Below are positions 34,052-43,404 of a stretch of 46,700 nt of DNA, piece after piece. The position numbers and the translations under genes are program-made. Position 1 is the first letter of the stretch, and each line of letters begins with the position of its first letter. Under the pieces are notes generated by a model, which was not told the origin of the DNA, did not search any database, and saw only the letters and a list, made by a program, of their open reading frames with translations. The stretch spans positions 1 to 46,700 of the forward strand of contig JBIIIP010000007.1 in NCBI GenBank assembly GCA_044234625.1, given 5' to 3'. Origin of the DNA: CACORA01 sp044234625 (GTDB lineage Bacteria; Planctomycetota; Planctomycetia; Pirellulales; UBA1268).

Positions 34052-35353
34052 TCACGACCGCCGCTCCATCCCCGCGATCAGCCGTTCCAGCCGGCGCCGG
34101 TAGGAAAAATGTTCGACCTCCAGCGCATGCCTTGGCGAGTCCAGATAGCGGATCGTGGCCGACCTCACCGGCTCCCGCCGCTTGCGATACAGCCAAGCGG
34201 CCGCCCGCGGGCTCGATCGCGAGGCGGCCAGAAGCGCGATCAGCCGGGACTGCAGGTCGGTGAGCCCCCATTGGCCGCTGTCGGGCTGGATCAGCCCGAC
34301 CACCGCGATGTCGTCGCGGCTGGGATGCAGGCAGTTGAGAAACAGCCGTGGCAGACCGGTTGACGCGTCGGCGGCTAGATGCCGGGCTTCGATGAAGGGC
34401 AACACGGTGCGGTAGCCCGTCGCGCAGATGACGATGTCGAAGGGCTCGCGGCGGCCGTCGGCGAAGACCACATGCTCCCCGTCGAACCGCGCCACGTCGC
34501 CGCGTGGCGTGATCGCACCGGCATCGATCCGTGCGCACAATTCATCGTTGATGATCGGATGGGTTTCCCAGAGGCGGTGATCGGGCCGGGGCAGGCCGTG
34601 CCGCCAGGGGAGGCCGATCGCCCGGTCGATGGCTCGCAGGCTGATCAAGCGGCGCAGCCACAGCGGGGCGCCCATGGCGAGAAGCCGCTCGTTCCGCACG
34701 TCGGCCGGCCGCCCGAGGATGAACCGCGGCACCACGAAATAACCGCGGCGGAGGGAATGGAAGGTGGCGGCCGCGTGGTGCGACGCTTCCACGGCGATGT
34801 CGCACCCGGAGTTGCCGGCCCCGATCACGAGCACCCGCCGGCCGGTCAGGCCCACCGGATGCGTCGGCGACTTGTAGTGGCAGGCATGGAGCAGGGTGCC
34901 GGAAAACTCACCGGGAATGTCGGGAAACCGCGGCTCGCGATTGTGTCCCGAGGCGATGACGACGCCCGCATAGGCCATGGGTTCGCGGCCGCTCACGTGG
35001 ACGGTCCATCCGTCGGCGCACGGCTCGACCCGCTCGACCGTCGCGTGGGTATGGATGTGCCGCACGAGGCCGAAGCGATCCGCATAGGAGCGGAGATAGG
35101 CGAGGCACTGGCGGTGATCGGGGTAGGCCGGCCACTCGCGCGGCATCGGGTGGTCGGTGTATTGCGTGAGCCGCTTGGAGCTGATGAGCCGCGTCGACTC
35201 GAACACGCTCGAGGCCTGCGAGCCGAAATACCAGTTGCCACCGACGTCGTCCTCGCGCTCGAGGCATTCGGCGGCGACGCCGGCCTGAAGGAGATTCTTC
35301 AGCGCCGTGAGGCCTGATGGCCCGGCCCCGATCACGCACCACTTATCGGGCAT
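34052..35353 (-). CDS. Flavin-containing monooxygenase (FMO-like)
   Basis: About 433 residues. FAD motif WCVIGAGPSGLTALKNLL at the N-terminus, FMO signature FSGTLLHACHYK (FxGxxxHxxxY form), and NADPH-binding VLVIGAGNSGCDIAVEA; the late IVICATGY motif is also present. Such enzymes insert one oxygen into N, S or carbonyl groups of small molecules. Substrate unknown. The start is the ATG at PDKWCVIGAG; it overlaps the end of bioF by 11 bases, so the two are co-transcribed and probably coupled, although no biotin-pathway role for an FMO is known to me. Ends in a basic region, SYRRRLERLIAGMERRS. Confidence 0.88.
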   Translation of the reverse strand: MPDKWCVIGAGPSGLTALKNLLQAGVAAECLEREDDVGGNWYFGSQASSVFESTRLISSKRLTQYTDHPMPREWPAYPDHRQCLAYLRSYADRFGLVRHIHTHATVERVEPCADGWTVHVSGREPMAYAGVVIASGHNREPRFPDIPGEFSGTLLHACHYKSPTHPVGLTGRRVLVIGAGNSGCDIAVEASHHAAATFHSLRRGYFVVPRFILGRPADVRNERLLAMGAPLWLRRLISLRAIDRAIGLPWRHGLPRPDHRLWETHPIINDELCARIDAGAITPRGDVARFDGEHVVFADGRREPFDIVICATGYRTVLPFIEARHLAADASTGLPRLFLNCLHPSRDDIAVVGLIQPDSGQWGLTDLQSRLIALLAASRSSPRAAAWLYRKRREPVRSATIRYLDSPRHALEVEHFSYRRRLERLIAGMERRS

Positions 35354-36557
35354 GGTGGACGATGGCCTCCGCGAGGCGGGCGAGGTCGGCGGGGTCGTGC
35401 AGCCACGAGAGGCTGGCCCGCACGAGGCTCCGGCCGTGCGGCACGCTCGGCGGCCGGATCGCCGGCACGAAGAAGCCCGCTGCGGCCAGACGGGCCGAGA
35501 GGTCGACGGCGGCCTGCGGCGTGCCGGCCACGACGGGAACGATCTGCGCGGCGGCGGCGCCCAGGTCGAGGCCCTGCGTCGCGAGCCGGTCGCGAAAGTC
35601 GGCGGCCTTGGCCAGCAGGGCAACGCGGCGGTCGGGTTCCTCGGCGAGCAGGCGGATGGCCCTCGTGGCCGCCGCCGCCACGGCCGGCGGATGGGCCGTG
35701 GAAAAGATCCATGCCCGGGCCTTGTGCCGCAGCCAGTGGACGAGCGCAGCGTTGCCCGCGACGAAGCCCCCCGCCGCGCCGAGGGCCTTCGACAGCGTAC
35801 CCACGCGCACATGCACGCCTCCGGCGGAGCCGGTCGCTTCCACGAGGCCGCTGCCCCGGTCGCCGAACACGCCCGTCGCATGGGCCTCGTCGACGAGCAG
35901 GATGGCATCGTGCCTGGCGGCCAGGGCACACAGGTCGGCGAGCGGTGCGACCGTGCCATCCATCGAAAAGAGCGTGTCGGTGACGACCAGCCGGCGGCGG
36001 GCGGCCCGGGCCGCCGACAACAGCGCATCGGCGGCGGCAAGGTCGCGGTGCGGATAGACGCCGACGCGGGCCCGCGAGAGACGGCAGCCGTCGATGATGC
36101 TGGCGTGGTTGCGTTCGTCACTGGCGATGAAGTCGTCGGGGCCGGCCAGCGCGGCGATCGTGGCCGTGTTGGCCGCGAAGCCGCTGGGGAAGACGACGGC
36201 CGCCTCGACGTCGAGGAGGTCGGCGATGGCGCTTTCGAGGGCTTCGTGGGCGCGCGACTGGCCGCTCACGAGGGGGCTCGCCCCTGCGCCGAAACCCTCG
36301 GCGCAGGCGGCCTTCGACGCCGCCTTCGTGAGCCGCACGTCGCCGGCATAGCCGAGGTAGTCGTTGGCGCCGAAATTCAGCAGCGGGAGGCCGTCGAGAT
36401 CGACCGTGGCTCCCTGCGGACCCGAGCGGATGCGGCCGGGACGTTCCAGCCCGGCGGCGCGGAGCGAGTCGAGATCCTCCGCGATCCACGCGAGCGGAGC
36501 GGGCAAGGCCTCCGCGGTGACGCGGCGGGATGGAAGCGGGTCGAGGCGGCAGGGCAT
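35343..36557 (-). CDS. bioF: 8-amino-7-oxononanoate synthase
   Basis: About 404 residues. PLP enzyme of the alpha-oxoamine synthase family that condenses pimeloyl-ACP/CoA with alanine in biotin synthesis. Motifs: LNFGANDYLGYAGDVRLTKA, GAGASPLVSGQSRAHEALE, VVFPSGFAANTATIAAL, LLVDEAHATGVFGDRG, and the PLP-lysine segment RVGTLSKALGAAGGFVAG. A related 2-amino-3-ketobutyrate CoA ligase is less likely from the N-terminal sequence, but substrate cannot be proven. The ATG is 7 bases after the EVE-domain stop. No other bio genes are adjacent; birA is 9 kb away. Confidence 0.87.
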   Translation of the reverse strand: MPCRLDPLPSRRVTAEALPAPLAWIAEDLDSLRAAGLERPGRIRSGPQGATVDLDGLPLLNFGANDYLGYAGDVRLTKAASKAACAEGFGAGASPLVSGQSRAHEALESAIADLLDVEAAVVFPSGFAANTATIAALAGPDDFIASDERNHASIIDGCRLSRARVGVYPHRDLAAADALLSAARAARRRLVVTDTLFSMDGTVAPLADLCALAARHDAILLVDEAHATGVFGDRGSGLVEATGSAGGVHVRVGTLSKALGAAGGFVAGNAALVHWLRHKARAWIFSTAHPPAVAAAATRAIRLLAEEPDRRVALLAKAADFRDRLATQGLDLGAAAAQIVPVVAGTPQAAVDLSARLAAAGFFVPAIRPPSVPHGRSLVRASLSWLHDPADLARLAEAIVHHAR

Positions 36558-36564
36558 GGGCCCA

Positions 36565-37032
36565 TTATGGCCGCCGGGCGCCGAGTTTCTCGATCGTGCG
36601 AAACTCCGCGGCCGTAACGGGGGTCACGGAGAGCCGGCTGCCGCGGCGCAGGAGCTCCATGCCTGCCAGGACCTTCACGCTGCGCAGCTCCTCGAGCGGG
36701 ACCTCCCGGGCGAAAACGCTCACGAGCTTCACGTCAACCATCGACCACACGGGCTTGTCGGGCGATGCCTTCGGGTCGTGGTAGTCGCTGCGGGGATCCC
36801 ATTGCGTGGGGTCGGGATAGGCCTCGCGGACGATTTCCACGATGCCCGCCGCGGCGGGCGGCTGGGCATTGGAGTGGTAGAAGATGGCCCGGTCACCCTT
36901 CTTCATGGCCCGCAGAAAATTCCGGGCCTGGTAATTGCGGACGCCCTCCCAGTGGGTCGTCTTGTTGCGCGCCCCGGCGAGATCCCGGATCGAGAACACG
37001 TCGGGCTCGCTCTTGATCAGCCAGCACGGCAT
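36565..37032 (-). CDS. EVE-domain protein (YTH/PUA-like nucleic-acid-binding)
   Basis: About 155 residues, one EVE domain. Landmarks: CWLIKSEPDVFSIRDL, TTHWEGVRNYQARNFLRAMKKGD (typical of the family), RAIFYHSN, GIVEIVREAYPDPTQWDP and WSMVDVKLVS. EVE domains bind modified bases in DNA or RNA, and single-domain bacterial members have unclear roles. The ATG at 37032 is preferred over the in-frame ATG at 37038 because GGAG lies 6 bases before it. It sits 21 bases after the GT61 gene and 7 before bioF, a compact run of unrelated functions. Confidence 0.88.
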   Translation of the reverse strand: MPCWLIKSEPDVFSIRDLAGARNKTTHWEGVRNYQARNFLRAMKKGDRAIFYHSNAQPPAAAGIVEIVREAYPDPTQWDPRSDYHDPKASPDKPVWSMVDVKLVSVFAREVPLEELRSVKVLAGMELLRRGSRLSVTPVTAAEFRTIEKLGARRP

Positions 37033-37053
37033 CGGCATCTCCAGGGCATGCGG

Positions 37054-38283
37054 TCAGGCGGCCCGGCGGTCCGCTGGCGAAGCGGCCGCGAGGAAATCGG
37101 CGATGCTCGCCGCAAACGAGTCAGGCTCGACAAACAGGTTCGAGTCGCCCACGCCCGCCTGCGGCTGGAAATGGAAGAAGCCTTCGTGCACCGGCGTGGC
37201 CACGTGGAGGCGGTAGTCGAGCCGCCGATGGTGAGCGATGTCGGAGAAGCACGTCGTCGTCCGGTAGGGCGTGTTGATCTCCACCACCTTTGTCCCCGGC
37301 CGGCAGAACGTGAGGTTCGTCAGGCCCGCGCCGTGGGGCCCGACGACGCACGCCGCTTGGAAAAACAGGCGGATCTGCTCCGCCACCGGCATCGCCTCCA
37401 GGTCGTAGCGGCGAAACCCGAGCGGAGCGAGCGCGGCGAAGACTGCGGCGTCGTTGGTCAGCGTTCGCTTGCCGCGCTTCCGTCGGGAGATGAACACGCG
37501 CCGCGTGGGGGGGGCGGCGGCGTCGAGATGCGCGGTCAGCCGCGAGAAGAGGAAATCGGTCTTCCAGCGCGTGGCATTGAGCCGGAGCGACGACGCCGCG
37601 AGCTGGTCGGCGACGACATGGCCGTTGACGCTGGCCTGCTCGATCCGTCCGCGCGGGATGCCGGCCAGGGCGAGCAGGTCGCGCTGGAAGGCATACCGAG
37701 TGGGGGCGTAATACCGGTCCACCCGCACGCCGGCCCGCTCGTAGAGGGCGATCCGCGGGATCGCCTCCAGGAGCCAGTGGTAGTAGTTGTAGGGCATGAC
37801 GCACGACAGGGCCGCGACGCACTCCGTCCGCTGCCGGGGGCGGGGCAGATAGCGGAGCCGCAGCGGGTTCGTGGGCAGATCGCTCTCTGGCGTGAGCCTG
37901 GATGCATCGAAGAGCACTCGGTTGTCGGGCGTGATGACGAGGCCCGAGTTGTGACAGATCCGGCCGCGGTCGAGCAGGGCGACGAATTCATCGCACCGCT
38001 GCCGGCTCGCCCCGTGGAGCAGGCGCTCGTATTCCGCACGGACGGCGGGATCCGGGATCATCGCCTTCGTCTTCTCGATCTCGGCGAGATTCCCCACGAT
38101 CGTGCGGGCGGGGACCTCGTCGACATCGTCGGCCGGAAGGCTGATGAGCCGACCGCCCTGCGCCGCGGCCCACTCCCCGGCCGTCGTCGTGTCGGCGGGC
38201 ACGGGCACGCCACCGAATCGACGCACGGTGTCGAGGACTGCCGGGCGAAGATGTCTTTTCCAGTATCCGGTGATTCTGCTCAT
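37054..38283 (-). CDS. GT61-family glycosyltransferase (DUF563)
   Basis: About 409 residues. The C-terminal GT61 domain shows AALSCVMPYNYYHWLLEAIPRI (NYYHWL motif), VFISRRKRGKRTLTND, and CVVGPHGAGLTNLTFCRPGTKVVEI, the defining GPHGAGLTN stretch. These enzymes transfer sugars such as xylose or GlcNAc; bacterial copies occur in polysaccharide synthesis. No signal peptide; probably cytoplasmic. The start is the ATG at SRITGYWKRHLR; the open frame upstream runs through the repeat-rich spacer and is not coding. It is about 14 kb from the main polysaccharide locus. Confidence 0.85.
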   Translation of the reverse strand: MSRITGYWKRHLRPAVLDTVRRFGGVPVPADTTTAGEWAAAQGGRLISLPADDVDEVPARTIVGNLAEIEKTKAMIPDPAVRAEYERLLHGASRQRCDEFVALLDRGRICHNSGLVITPDNRVLFDASRLTPESDLPTNPLRLRYLPRPRQRTECVAALSCVMPYNYYHWLLEAIPRIALYERAGVRVDRYYAPTRYAFQRDLLALAGIPRGRIEQASVNGHVVADQLAASSLRLNATRWKTDFLFSRLTAHLDAAAPPTRRVFISRRKRGKRTLTNDAAVFAALAPLGFRRYDLEAMPVAEQIRLFFQAACVVGPHGAGLTNLTFCRPGTKVVEINTPYRTTTCFSDIAHHRRLDYRLHVATPVHEGFFHFQPQAGVGDSNLFVEPDSFAASIADFLAAASPADRRAA

Positions 38284-38395
38284 CGAATCTCCTTGCGCGC
38301 GGGTACGGGACTCTAGGGATCTCCGCGGACGCCGGCAACGCGGGAAAAGCTTGGCCAGCAACGGGTTTTTCCGCCTGCTCCCAAGAGCCCAACCC

Positions 38396-38534
38396 GGCAC
38401 GGGGCTGCCCACACCCTCGCTCGGACGTTCGCAGATGCCCTCCAGGCATCTGCTCTCTGCACGTCCGCTGCGCTCCGCCATCCTGGCTTCGCTTGCTCCC
38501 ATAGCCCGCTCGAGGGCATGGGCAGCCCCGTGCC
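38396..38534 (-). repeat. Large structured intergenic element (24-position closing stem)
   Basis: Arms 38396-38419 and 38511-38534 pair at 22 of 24 positions. The two exceptions (38412/38518 and 38413/38517) become G-U pairs when the minus strand is read as RNA, so the stem is then continuous. Inside, 38422-38428 pairs with 38461-38467 (7 bp) and encloses 38431-38439 / 38445-38453 (9 bp perfect). A further part, 38478-38488, holds GCCATCCTGGC, also found inverted 150 bases away. The arm sequence GGGGCTGCCCATGCCC (minus strand) resembles the arm of the element at 29311. Confidence 0.55.
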
Positions 38535-38580
38535 TCCTCCACCGAGATGTACACCGCCACGCGCAAGAAAAAATGGCGTA

Positions 38581-38651
38581 GGCCTCCGGCTTCACACGCG
38601 CTAGGGCTGGAGGCCCGCCAAGCAAGCTGAGGCCAGGATGGCGAAGCTTGC
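38581..38651 (+). repeat. Two hairpins, one a partial inverted copy of the neighbouring element
   Basis: Hairpin 38581-38590 / 38606-38615: 10 bp with one G-U. Hairpin 38622-38628 / 38645-38651 (GCAAGCT/AGCTTGC) with an inner GCC-AGGAT-GGC tip (38632-38642). The tip and its flanks (AGCAAGC...GCCAGGATGGCG) recur in opposite orientation inside 38396-38534. The remaining parts of the 38284-38751 spacer hold no gene I can support. Confidence 0.5.
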
Positions 38652-38662
38652 GTGAAACGAGA

Positions 38663-38692
38663 GCGGGCCGGACGGTTGCCCGTCCGGCCCGC
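38663..38692 (-). terminator. Strong hairpin downstream of the YTV-repeat gene
   Basis: A perfect 13-bp stem (38663-38675 with 38680-38692) and a 4-base loop, 59 bases past the YTV gene stop. There is only a weak U-tract (CTCTCGTTTC) on the minus strand side, so it is a probable rather than certain terminator. Confidence 0.5.
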
Positions 38693-38751
38693 GTGAACTC
38701 ACCAGGTGTCGGTCGGCCGGTCTTTCGATGCCCGGCGACGGCCGCGAAGGA

Positions 38752-40008
38752 TCAGCAACCCTTCTTGCAGCCCCGGTTGCAGCCGTGGCCGCGATGGCCA
38801 CCCTTGCCGCAGCCGCCGTTGCCGGCGCCCGAGCCGTAGGCCGGGACCTGCTCCTCGACGCACTTCTTCACCTTCACGCACACCTGCTTGGTGACCTTGG
38901 AGGGCACGCGAACGACGTACTTCTCCGTCTTCGTCTCCTCGACGCAGTCACTCGAGCACACCGTGTAGGTGGCGGACTTTTCCACCGGCACCATCACCGT
39001 GTAGCTGACCTCCTTGGTCCGCTTCTCGGGCACGCAGCGGTTGCAGGTGACCTCGCGGCTGCGGGTCTCGGTGCGGCACTTGTTGACGCACACCATGCGG
39101 GTCCGGCTCTCCGGAACCATCTTGGTGACGCAGTAGTTCCGCGTCCGCTCCTCGCACCGTGACTTCTTCACGCACACCGTCCGCGTCCGCTCCTCGGTGC
39201 GGCACTTCTTCACGCAGTAGGTGTAGGGCACCTCCTCGCACTCGGTCTTCCACATCGTGACCTCGATCTCCTTGGTCTCGCAGGTGGGGACCCACTTCCG
39301 GCAGCAGACGACCTTCGGGCAGCACGGGTTGCCGGCGGCGTCATACTTGCCGTTGGCCGAGATTTCCTTGGCCTCGGTGACCCAGTGGCCGCCGCGGCAG
39401 GTGACCGTCTTCGTCGACTTGACGGGAACACGCTTCGACACCGTGCGCGTGCCGGTCATCTCTTCCGTATAGGGCACCTGCACCGAGTAGGTCTGCTCGA
39501 CCTCTTCGGTGTAGGGGACGTTCACCTTGTAGGTGGCCGTCTTCTCCTCCTTGACCGGCACCATCACCGTGTAGGACTGCTCGACCTGCTCGGTGTAGGG
39601 GACGTTCACCTTGTACTCGACGGTCTTGGTCTCCGGCACGTTGACGTTGACGGTGTACTCGACCGTCTTCGACCGCGTCTCCGGCACCATCACCGTGAAG
39701 GTCCGCGTCCGCTCCTCGAGCTTCGGCACCCGCTTCTTGACGGTGAAGGAACGCTCACGGACTTCCGTCGTCCATTCGGTGGCCTCCACGTCCTTGATCT
39801 CGGGCACCCACTTCCACACCTTCACCGTCTTCATGCACGGGTCGGTGGCGGCATCCGGTGCCGCCTCGACCGCCGCGGCACCGTCGATGGCCGCCGCAGC
39901 GCCGTCGACGAGAACCGAACCGTCCTCGCCGCGAACGAGCGTGCCGCCCAGGCAGACGCCGGCGGCCGCGACCCACGGCAGGAAGCTGAATGTCAAACGC
40001 TTTCTCAC
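38752..40008 (-). CDS. Secreted Cys-rich YTV-repeat protein (planctomycete-specific)
   Basis: About 418 residues. A signal-like N-terminus (KRLTFSFLPWVAAAGVCLGGT) precedes a region of short repeated strands: KVNVPYTEQVEQSYTVMVPV, KVNVPYTEEVEQTYSVQVPY and variants (about 95-205), matching the YTV repeat family (Pfam PF07639) described from Rhodopirellula. The following half (about 215-390) repeats the pattern with many cysteines: KKCRTEERTRTVCVKKSRCE, NKCRTETRSREVTCNRC. The tail is Gly/Cys/His-rich (GNGGCGKGGHRGHGC). It probably forms disulfide-linked or metal-binding surface material; planctomycete cell walls are known to be Cys-rich, but this link is inference. The start is a GTG with GGAGG 5 bases upstream; no ATG fits. 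Confidence 0.85.
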   Translation of the reverse strand: MRKRLTFSFLPWVAAAGVCLGGTLVRGEDGSVLVDGAAAAIDGAAAVEAAPDAATDPCMKTVKVWKWVPEIKDVEATEWTTEVRERSFTVKKRVPKLEERTRTFTVMVPETRSKTVEYTVNVNVPETKTVEYKVNVPYTEQVEQSYTVMVPVKEEKTATYKVNVPYTEEVEQTYSVQVPYTEEMTGTRTVSKRVPVKSTKTVTCRGGHWVTEAKEISANGKYDAAGNPCCPKVVCCRKWVPTCETKEIEVTMWKTECEEVPYTYCVKKCRTEERTRTVCVKKSRCEERTRNYCVTKMVPESRTRMVCVNKCRTETRSREVTCNRCVPEKRTKEVSYTVMVPVEKSATYTVCSSDCVEETKTEKYVVRVPSKVTKQVCVKVKKCVEEQVPAYGSGAGNGGCGKGGHRGHGCNRGCKKGC

Positions 40009-40046
40009 AGAAACCTCCAGAATGGAAAAAGAACAACGCCCAAACG

Positions 40047-40228
40047 GTTCGCGAACACTTCTTCCAGGCGTGACGTGGAGGCCATCCCCAGTCGGTGGCA
40101 TTCCGTCGCCCTGCTTGCCCGGTGAGTCGTGCCAGGGCCCCCCTCCGTGCGGCCGGCCATGCGTGGCGTCGGCCTGCCGCCGTGAAGGTTTGCCCGAGTG
40201 GCAAACTCATGGCAGAAGATCGATCTTC
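40047..40228. promoter_or_regulatory. Palindromes in the spacer between lut operon and YTV gene
   Basis: Three inverted repeats: GTTCGCGAAC (40047-40056, 39 bases before the YTV start), a hairpin GTTTGCC/GGCAAAC (40188-40194 / 40200-40206), and the perfect 14-base palindrome GAAGATCGATCTTC (40215-40228). Likely operators or termination signals; no regulator is identified. The 234-base spacer holds no other supported feature. Confidence 0.35.
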
Positions 40229-40234
40229 GCCGAC

Positions 40235-40268
40235 CGAAAAACTCAACCGCGCCGTGAATCGCGCGGTT
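40235..40268 (-). terminator. Intrinsic terminator of the lutABC-zinc ribbon operon
   Basis: On the minus strand AACCGCGC pairs with GCGCGGTT (40261-40268 with 40245-40252) around an 8-base loop, followed by GAGTTTTTCG. The stem spans the last codons and the first base read out of the stop (TGA at 40243-40245) of the zinc-ribbon gene, so coding and terminator overlap. Confidence 0.75.
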
Positions 40269-40434
40269 CTTCCGGTTGTGGCGGTGGCGCGGCCGTGCCG
40301 GGGCACGAGGGAGATGAGCCCATCGGCCCCCCCTCGCAGCAGGTCTCGAGGATCATGCCGCACTGGCGGCACATCAGCTTGGCACGGATCTCGAAGGTTT
40401 CCCCCTGGCAGACGGGGCAACGCGGCTGTGACAT
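40243..40434 (-). CDS. Small zinc-ribbon protein
   Basis: 63 residues, starting MSQPRCPVCQGETFEIRAKL. Two CxxC knuckles, RCPVCQG and MCRQCGM (Cys6/Cys9 and Cys23/Cys26 approximately), make a rubredoxin-like zinc ribbon; two more cysteines follow in ETCCEGG. The C-terminal 25 residues are Pro-rich and probably disordered. It starts 28 bases after lutC on the same strand and ends in the operon terminator, so it is expressed with the lactate genes. Role unknown; small ribbons of this sort often bind other proteins or nucleic acid. A longer open frame upstream overlaps lutC out of phase and was not used. Confidence 0.68.
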   Translation of the reverse strand: MSQPRCPVCQGETFEIRAKLMCRQCGMILETCCEGGPMGSSPSCPGTAAPPPQPEEPRDSRRG

Positions 40435-40462
40435 GGCTCTTGGATCGCGGATGGAGGAGCGG

Positions 40463-41190
40463 CTACGGCCTGTCATCCTCCACGAGGAACACGAACAGTT
40501 CCTTGGGGCCGTGGGCGCCGAGGACGAGGATCCGCTCGATGTCGCCCGTGCGGCTGGGGCCGGTGATGAACGAGAGCATGCTCGGCAGCCGGCCGGCGTG
40601 GCGCTCTTTGGCTTCGTGCAGGGCGTTGCCCAGCGTGGGCACGATCTGGTCGATCGTGGCGATGACGACATGCACGTGCGGCAGGATCGACAGGCCGCGG
40701 CCCCCGCAGGTGGTGCTCGACACGAGGATCGAGCCGGTCTGCGCGACGAGCGCCTCGCAGGCCGTGACGCCGGCGTCGCAGGCTTCCAGTTCGTTTTTGT
40801 CGCCCTCGGGGGCATCGATGCGGTAGGTCGCGCACGGGGCTTTCGCCGCCACCGGCTCGACGAGCCGATGGCCGTGGTAGGCGAGGCGGTTCCAGGCCCG
40901 GTCGCGGGCCAAGGCCGCCACAGCCTCGGCCGCCGCGTCGAGATCCGGCACCCGCCGGACCACGGCCCGCAGCTTTTCCAGGTTTTCCGTGAGGATCCGC
41001 AGCCGCTCGTCGGGCGTCTCCCCGCCATCGGGAAGCCACGGTCGGGCCACTTCGAGGGGCAGCACGGCCAAGGCGGCGGTGCCCCCGGTCGGCCCGGCGG
41101 CCGCCTCGGTAGCGTGTGCCTTCAGGTGCGGCTGCGGCGCGGGCGTGCGCAGGGCTTCGCGGATGCGGGCCAGGATCGTGTCGCGGGCGT

Positions 41191-41194
<4 letters not shown>
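40463..41194 (-). CDS. lutC: Lactate utilisation protein C (LUD domain)
   Basis: About 243 residues, a single LUD domain. Typical features: an N-terminal NARDTILARIREAL helix, a central Rossmann-like core, EACDAGVTACEALVAQTGSILVSS, and LSILPHVHVVIATIDQIVPTL, then GPSRTGDIERILVLGAHGPKELFVFLV at the end, the strongest LutC signature (GPSrTaDIE). LutABC together oxidise L-lactate to pyruvate in the cytoplasm. The ATG overlaps the lutB stop by 4 bases. The frame is open far upstream, antisense and out of phase to lutB, but only the part after MNARDTIL is family-like. Confidence 0.92.
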
Positions 41195-42609
<1,415 letters not shown>

Positions 42610-42672
42610 GACGCCCTCGCTCTCGTCCGAGAGCCTCCAGCATACCCGCCGGCGGGCCGGCCCGTGGCCGGC

Positions 42673-43404
42673 TCATTCCGCCGCCAGCACCTCCGCCAGG
42701 TGGATCGTCCGCGGCGGCCGCCCCGCGGCCGTGGGGCCGCTCCGCGACAGCCAGCCATCCAACTGCAGCTGGCAACTGGGATCGCTGGCGACCACGTAGT
42801 CGCAGCCCGTGCGGGCGAGCGAGCCCCCCTTCACCTCCGCCATCGCCGTGGAGATCATCGGGAATTTCACGCTGAACAGCCCGCCGAAGCCGCAGCAGCT
42901 TTCCGGCTCGTCGCACTCCACGAGCGTGAGATCGCGGACCGCCCGCAGCAGCAGCCGCGGCTCCTCCTTGATCCGCAGCTCGCGCAGGCCATGGCACCCG
43001 TCGTGGTAGGTGACGGTGTGCGGAAACCGGGCGCCAACGTCGGTCACGCCCAGCCGCTTCACGAGAAACTCGCCGAACTCGAACGTCCGCGCGGCCAGGT
43101 CGAGGGCCGCCGTCTCGTGGGGCGTGCCGGTGAGCAATTGCGGATAGAAGACGCGCATCATGGCGACGCACGACCCACTGGGGCCGACGACCGCCTCGGC
43201 GCCGGCGAAGACTTCGAGAGCCCGGATCGCCACCGCGCGGGCCTCGTCCCAATAGCCGGCATTGAAGCTCGGCTGGCCGCAGCAGGTCTGCGCCGCGCGA
43301 AATTCGCACGTGTGGCCGAGCCGTTCCAGCACGCGGGCCACCGCCATCCCCACCTGCGGGGCCATCTGGTCGACGAAGCAGGGGATGAACAGATCGATCT
43401 TCAT
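42673..43404 (-). CDS. lutA: Lactate utilisation protein A (CCG domain)
   Basis: About 243 residues. Starts MKIDLFIPCFVDQMAPQVG, with two cysteine-rich CCG-type motifs: RAAQTCCGQPSFNAGY followed by VVGPSGSCVAMMR, and TYHDGCHGLRELRI followed by ECDEPESCCGFGGLFSVKF. These bind an iron-sulfur cluster like those of heterodisulfide reductase B and GlpC. First gene of the lut operon (lutA-lutB-lutC-zinc ribbon). The start is the ATG before KIDLF; the frame is open 26 codons further but without similarity. Succinyl-CoA synthetase genes lie directly upstream, on the same strand, 114 bases away. Confidence 0.94.
   Translation of the reverse strand: MKIDLFIPCFVDQMAPQVGMAVARVLERLGHTCEFRAAQTCCGQPSFNAGYWDEARAVAIRALEVFAGAEAVVGPSGSCVAMMRVFYPQLLTGTPHETAALDLAARTFEFGEFLVKRLGVTDVGARFPHTVTYHDGCHGLRELRIKEEPRLLLRAVRDLTLVECDEPESCCGFGGLFSVKFPMISTAMAEVKGGSLARTGCDYVVASDPSCQLQLDGWLSRSGPTAAGRPPRTIHLAEVLAAE

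Noticed and set aside
36364..38316. Plus-strand open frame of 650 codons
   Set aside because: Antisense to bioF, EVE and GT61 genes, which all have clear family motifs.
38284..38751. CRISPR array or insertion sequence in the repeat-rich spacer
   Set aside because: Repeats are inverted pairs, not regularly spaced direct repeats, and no transposase frame or paired terminal ends with target duplication is visible.
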